Source of the DNA: Sphingomonas echinoides ATCC 14820
Lineage (GTDB): Bacteria; Pseudomonadota; Alphaproteobacteria; Sphingomonadales; Sphingomonadaceae
Assembly (NCBI RefSeq): GCF_000241465.1
Contig: NZ_JH584235.1
Location: forward strand, 2,931,203-2,995,202
Length of the DNA stretch: 64,000 nt
Direction of reading: 5' to 3'
The position numbers and the translations under genes were made by a program. A model generated the notes under the pieces. It worked only from the letters and a program-made list of their open reading frames with translations. It did not search any database and was not told the DNA's origin. Positions 62,638 to 64,000 of the stretch are shown here, piece after piece; within the stretch, counting starts at the first letter, position 1; each line of letters opens with the position of its first letter.

Positions 62638-63840
62638 ATGCCGAAAAAGCTCAGCAATGCGCTTACATCGCTAGCGGTGAAAAGCGCGAAGCCTGGACGG
62701 CATGCGGACGGTGGCGGGCTGCATTTGCTCGTAAAGGAAACCGGCGCGCGATCGTGGGTCTATCGATTCATGCTGAAAGGTAAGGCGCGCGACGTTGGGT
62801 TAGGCGCTGCATCCGGTCCAGAGGCGATATCACTTGCGACGGCGCGCGATAAGGCCAGCGCTCTGCGGTTGAGGGTCAAATCCGGCGTCGATCCTCTTGC
62901 GGAACGCGATCAGAACGCCGCTGAGGCGCTTGCTGCGGCTCAGACGGCAAAGATAGCCGGAATTACGTTTAGGGCCGTTGCTGACGCTCACATCGCTGCC
63001 AATGAAGGAAGCTGGCGCAATGCAAAGCATCGGCAGCAATGGAGCAATACACTCGCCACTTACGCCTATCCGGTGGTTGGCGAATTACCCGTCGCGGAAA
63101 TTGACACGCCGCACATCCTCCAAATCCTAGAGCCGATCTGGAAAGCCAAGCCCGAAACCGCCAGTCGTATTCGCGGTCGCATCGAAACCATTTTGGACGC
63201 GGCAAAAGCGCGCGGATACCGCAACGGCGAAAATCCCGCGCGGTGGCGCGGCCACATCGCACAAATTCTCCCGGCGCGCTCGCGACTGACGCGCGGCCAT
63301 CATAAGGCGATGCCCTATGACACAGTCCCGGCATTCGTGAGCGCGCTTCGGGCGCGCAGCGCAATGGCGGCGTCGGCGCTGGAATTTGCCATTATAACCG
63401 CTGCACGAACGGGCGAGGTGCTTCACGCGAAATGGAGCGAAGTCGATTTTGACAAGGCAGTTTGGACGATCCCGGCTGCGCGCATGAAAGCGGGTAAAGA
63501 GCACCGCGTTCCTCTGTCACCGCGCGCTATCGAAATTCTCGAAACGACAAAGCCGCTCGGCAAAGAATGGCTTTTCCCAGCGGACGGTGGCGGTGCGCTT
63601 TCGACAATGGCGATGACGATGCTGCTCCGTCGAATGGAGCGCGACGCCACCGTACACGGCTTCCGATCGGCGTTCCGGGATTGGGCGGCAGAATGCACGG
63701 GCTATGCACATGAGGTTTGCGAAATGGCCTTAGCGCACGTCATCGCCAACAAGGCTGAGGCCGCGTATCGGCGGGGTGATATGTTCGATAAACGGCGGCG
63801 GCTTATGGCCGATTGGGCGACATATTGCTCCATTCCGTGA
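62638..63840 (+). CDS. P4-type tyrosine integrase
   Basis: 400 residues. The N-terminal DUF4102 arm-binding domain (LSNALTSLAVKSAKPGRHADG, GGLHLLVKETGARSWVYRF), a core-binding SAM-like domain and the catalytic domain are all present. Active-site residues are in place: Arg257 in AARTGEVLHAKW, His340 and Arg343 in VHGFRSAFRDW, His367 in ALAHVIAN and the nucleophile Tyr377 in AAYRRGD. It is full length and probably active. It adjoins a tRNA-like core and marks the start of an integrated element that continues past the window. Confidence 0.93.
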   Translation: MPKKLSNALTSLAVKSAKPGRHADGGGLHLLVKETGARSWVYRFMLKGKARDVGLGAASGPEAISLATARDKASALRLRVKSGVDPLAERDQNAAEALAAAQTAKIAGITFRAVADAHIAANEGSWRNAKHRQQWSNTLATYAYPVVGELPVAEIDTPHILQILEPIWKAKPETASRIRGRIETILDAAKARGYRNGENPARWRGHIAQILPARSRLTRGHHKAMPYDTVPAFVSALRARSAMAASALEFAIITAARTGEVLHAKWSEVDFDKAVWTIPAARMKAGKEHRVPLSPRAIEILETTKPLGKEWLFPADGGGALSTMAMTMLLRRMERDATVHGFRSAFRDWAAECTGYAHEVCEMALAHVIANKAEAAYRRGDMFDKRRRLMADWATYCSIP

Positions 63841-63974
63841 ATTTGCAGGTTTGGCGGTCGCCCAAATACTGAAGCTATGACAGGCAACCAACTTCCAAAA
63901 TTAGAACAAAGAGTGTCCGAAAACGGTGTTCACCCCCGGTTGATCGGGGCAGCCATCCCAGCTAAGGGGGAGGA

Positions 63975-64000
63975 ATGCGCTACACGCAAAGCCAGGTTGT
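63975..64000 (+). CDS. 5' end of the next gene (partial)
   Basis: ATG at 63975 follows a strong ribosome site (GGGGGAGG) and reads MRYTQSQV before the window ends. The spacing and the site support a real start. The protein cannot be identified from eight residues. It would be the first cargo gene of the island. Confidence 0.45.

Overview
The window looks like chromosomal DNA of a high-GC alphaproteobacterium of the Sphingomonas type. The first genes match the Caulobacter-type oxidative xylose pathway closely, there are several TonB-dependent receptors, LacI-controlled sugar loci and polyhydroxyalkanoate (PHA) genes, and there are short palindromic repeats of the kind common in sphingomonads. 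Genes are dense, with many 1-base (TGATG) and 4-base (ATGA/GTGA) stop/start overlaps. I see no rRNA, no complete tRNA, no CRISPR array and no insertion sequence.

Layout. 0-4.3 kb: xylose locus (xylB dehydrogenase, xylC lactonase, sugar porter, convergent LacI regulator). 4.3-9.1 kb: HerA-like ATPase, TonB-like protein, and a minus-strand alaC-tauE-thioesterase operon. 9.2-13.8 kb: phaC, a phasin with two PhaR-type boxes, clpS and murA. 13.8-16.8 kb: purine salvage pair, and a qorB-like/HxlR divergent pair. 16.8-22.0 kb: PLP sulfur enzyme, glyoxalase, and an lgt-midA-GNAT-pgeF operon. 22-32.2 kb: acyl-CoA synthetase, an orphan molybdopterin oxidoreductase subunit, hemH, phaB, rpmB, tadA, a CorC-type transporter and small envelope proteins.

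32.2-40.7 kb: a compact minus-strand type IV secretion operon, virB1-2-3-4-6-8-9-10-11, almost all genes overlapping, with no virB5, virB7, virD4 or relaxase in the window. 40.8-50 kb: a metal/stress region made of DUF4198, HupE/UreJ and a membrane protein, then an ECF sigma factor with a ChrR-like cupin, a DUF4331 protein behind a promoter that matches the remembered RpoE/ChrR consensus, a lipoprotein, and a TonB receptor divergent from an atypical NikR.

50-58 kb: glucoside utilisation locus (TonB receptor, LacI regulator, beta-phosphoglucomutase, GH65 phosphorylase, MFS transporter). Two shared DNA motifs lie in its two divergent control regions. 58-62.2 kb: SDR, lysophospholipase, a hydrolase-cupin fusion and a divergent LysR regulator. 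62.4 kb to the end: left edge of a probable integrative island, with a tRNA-Ser 3'-end-like attachment core, a P4-type integrase and the first codons of the next gene.

The points most worth following up are the altered metal site and His-rich tail of the NikR homologue, the predicted sigma/DUF4331 regulon, the repeated operator elements of the GH65 locus, the two-start phasin, the T4SS without a coupling protein, and the island boundary.
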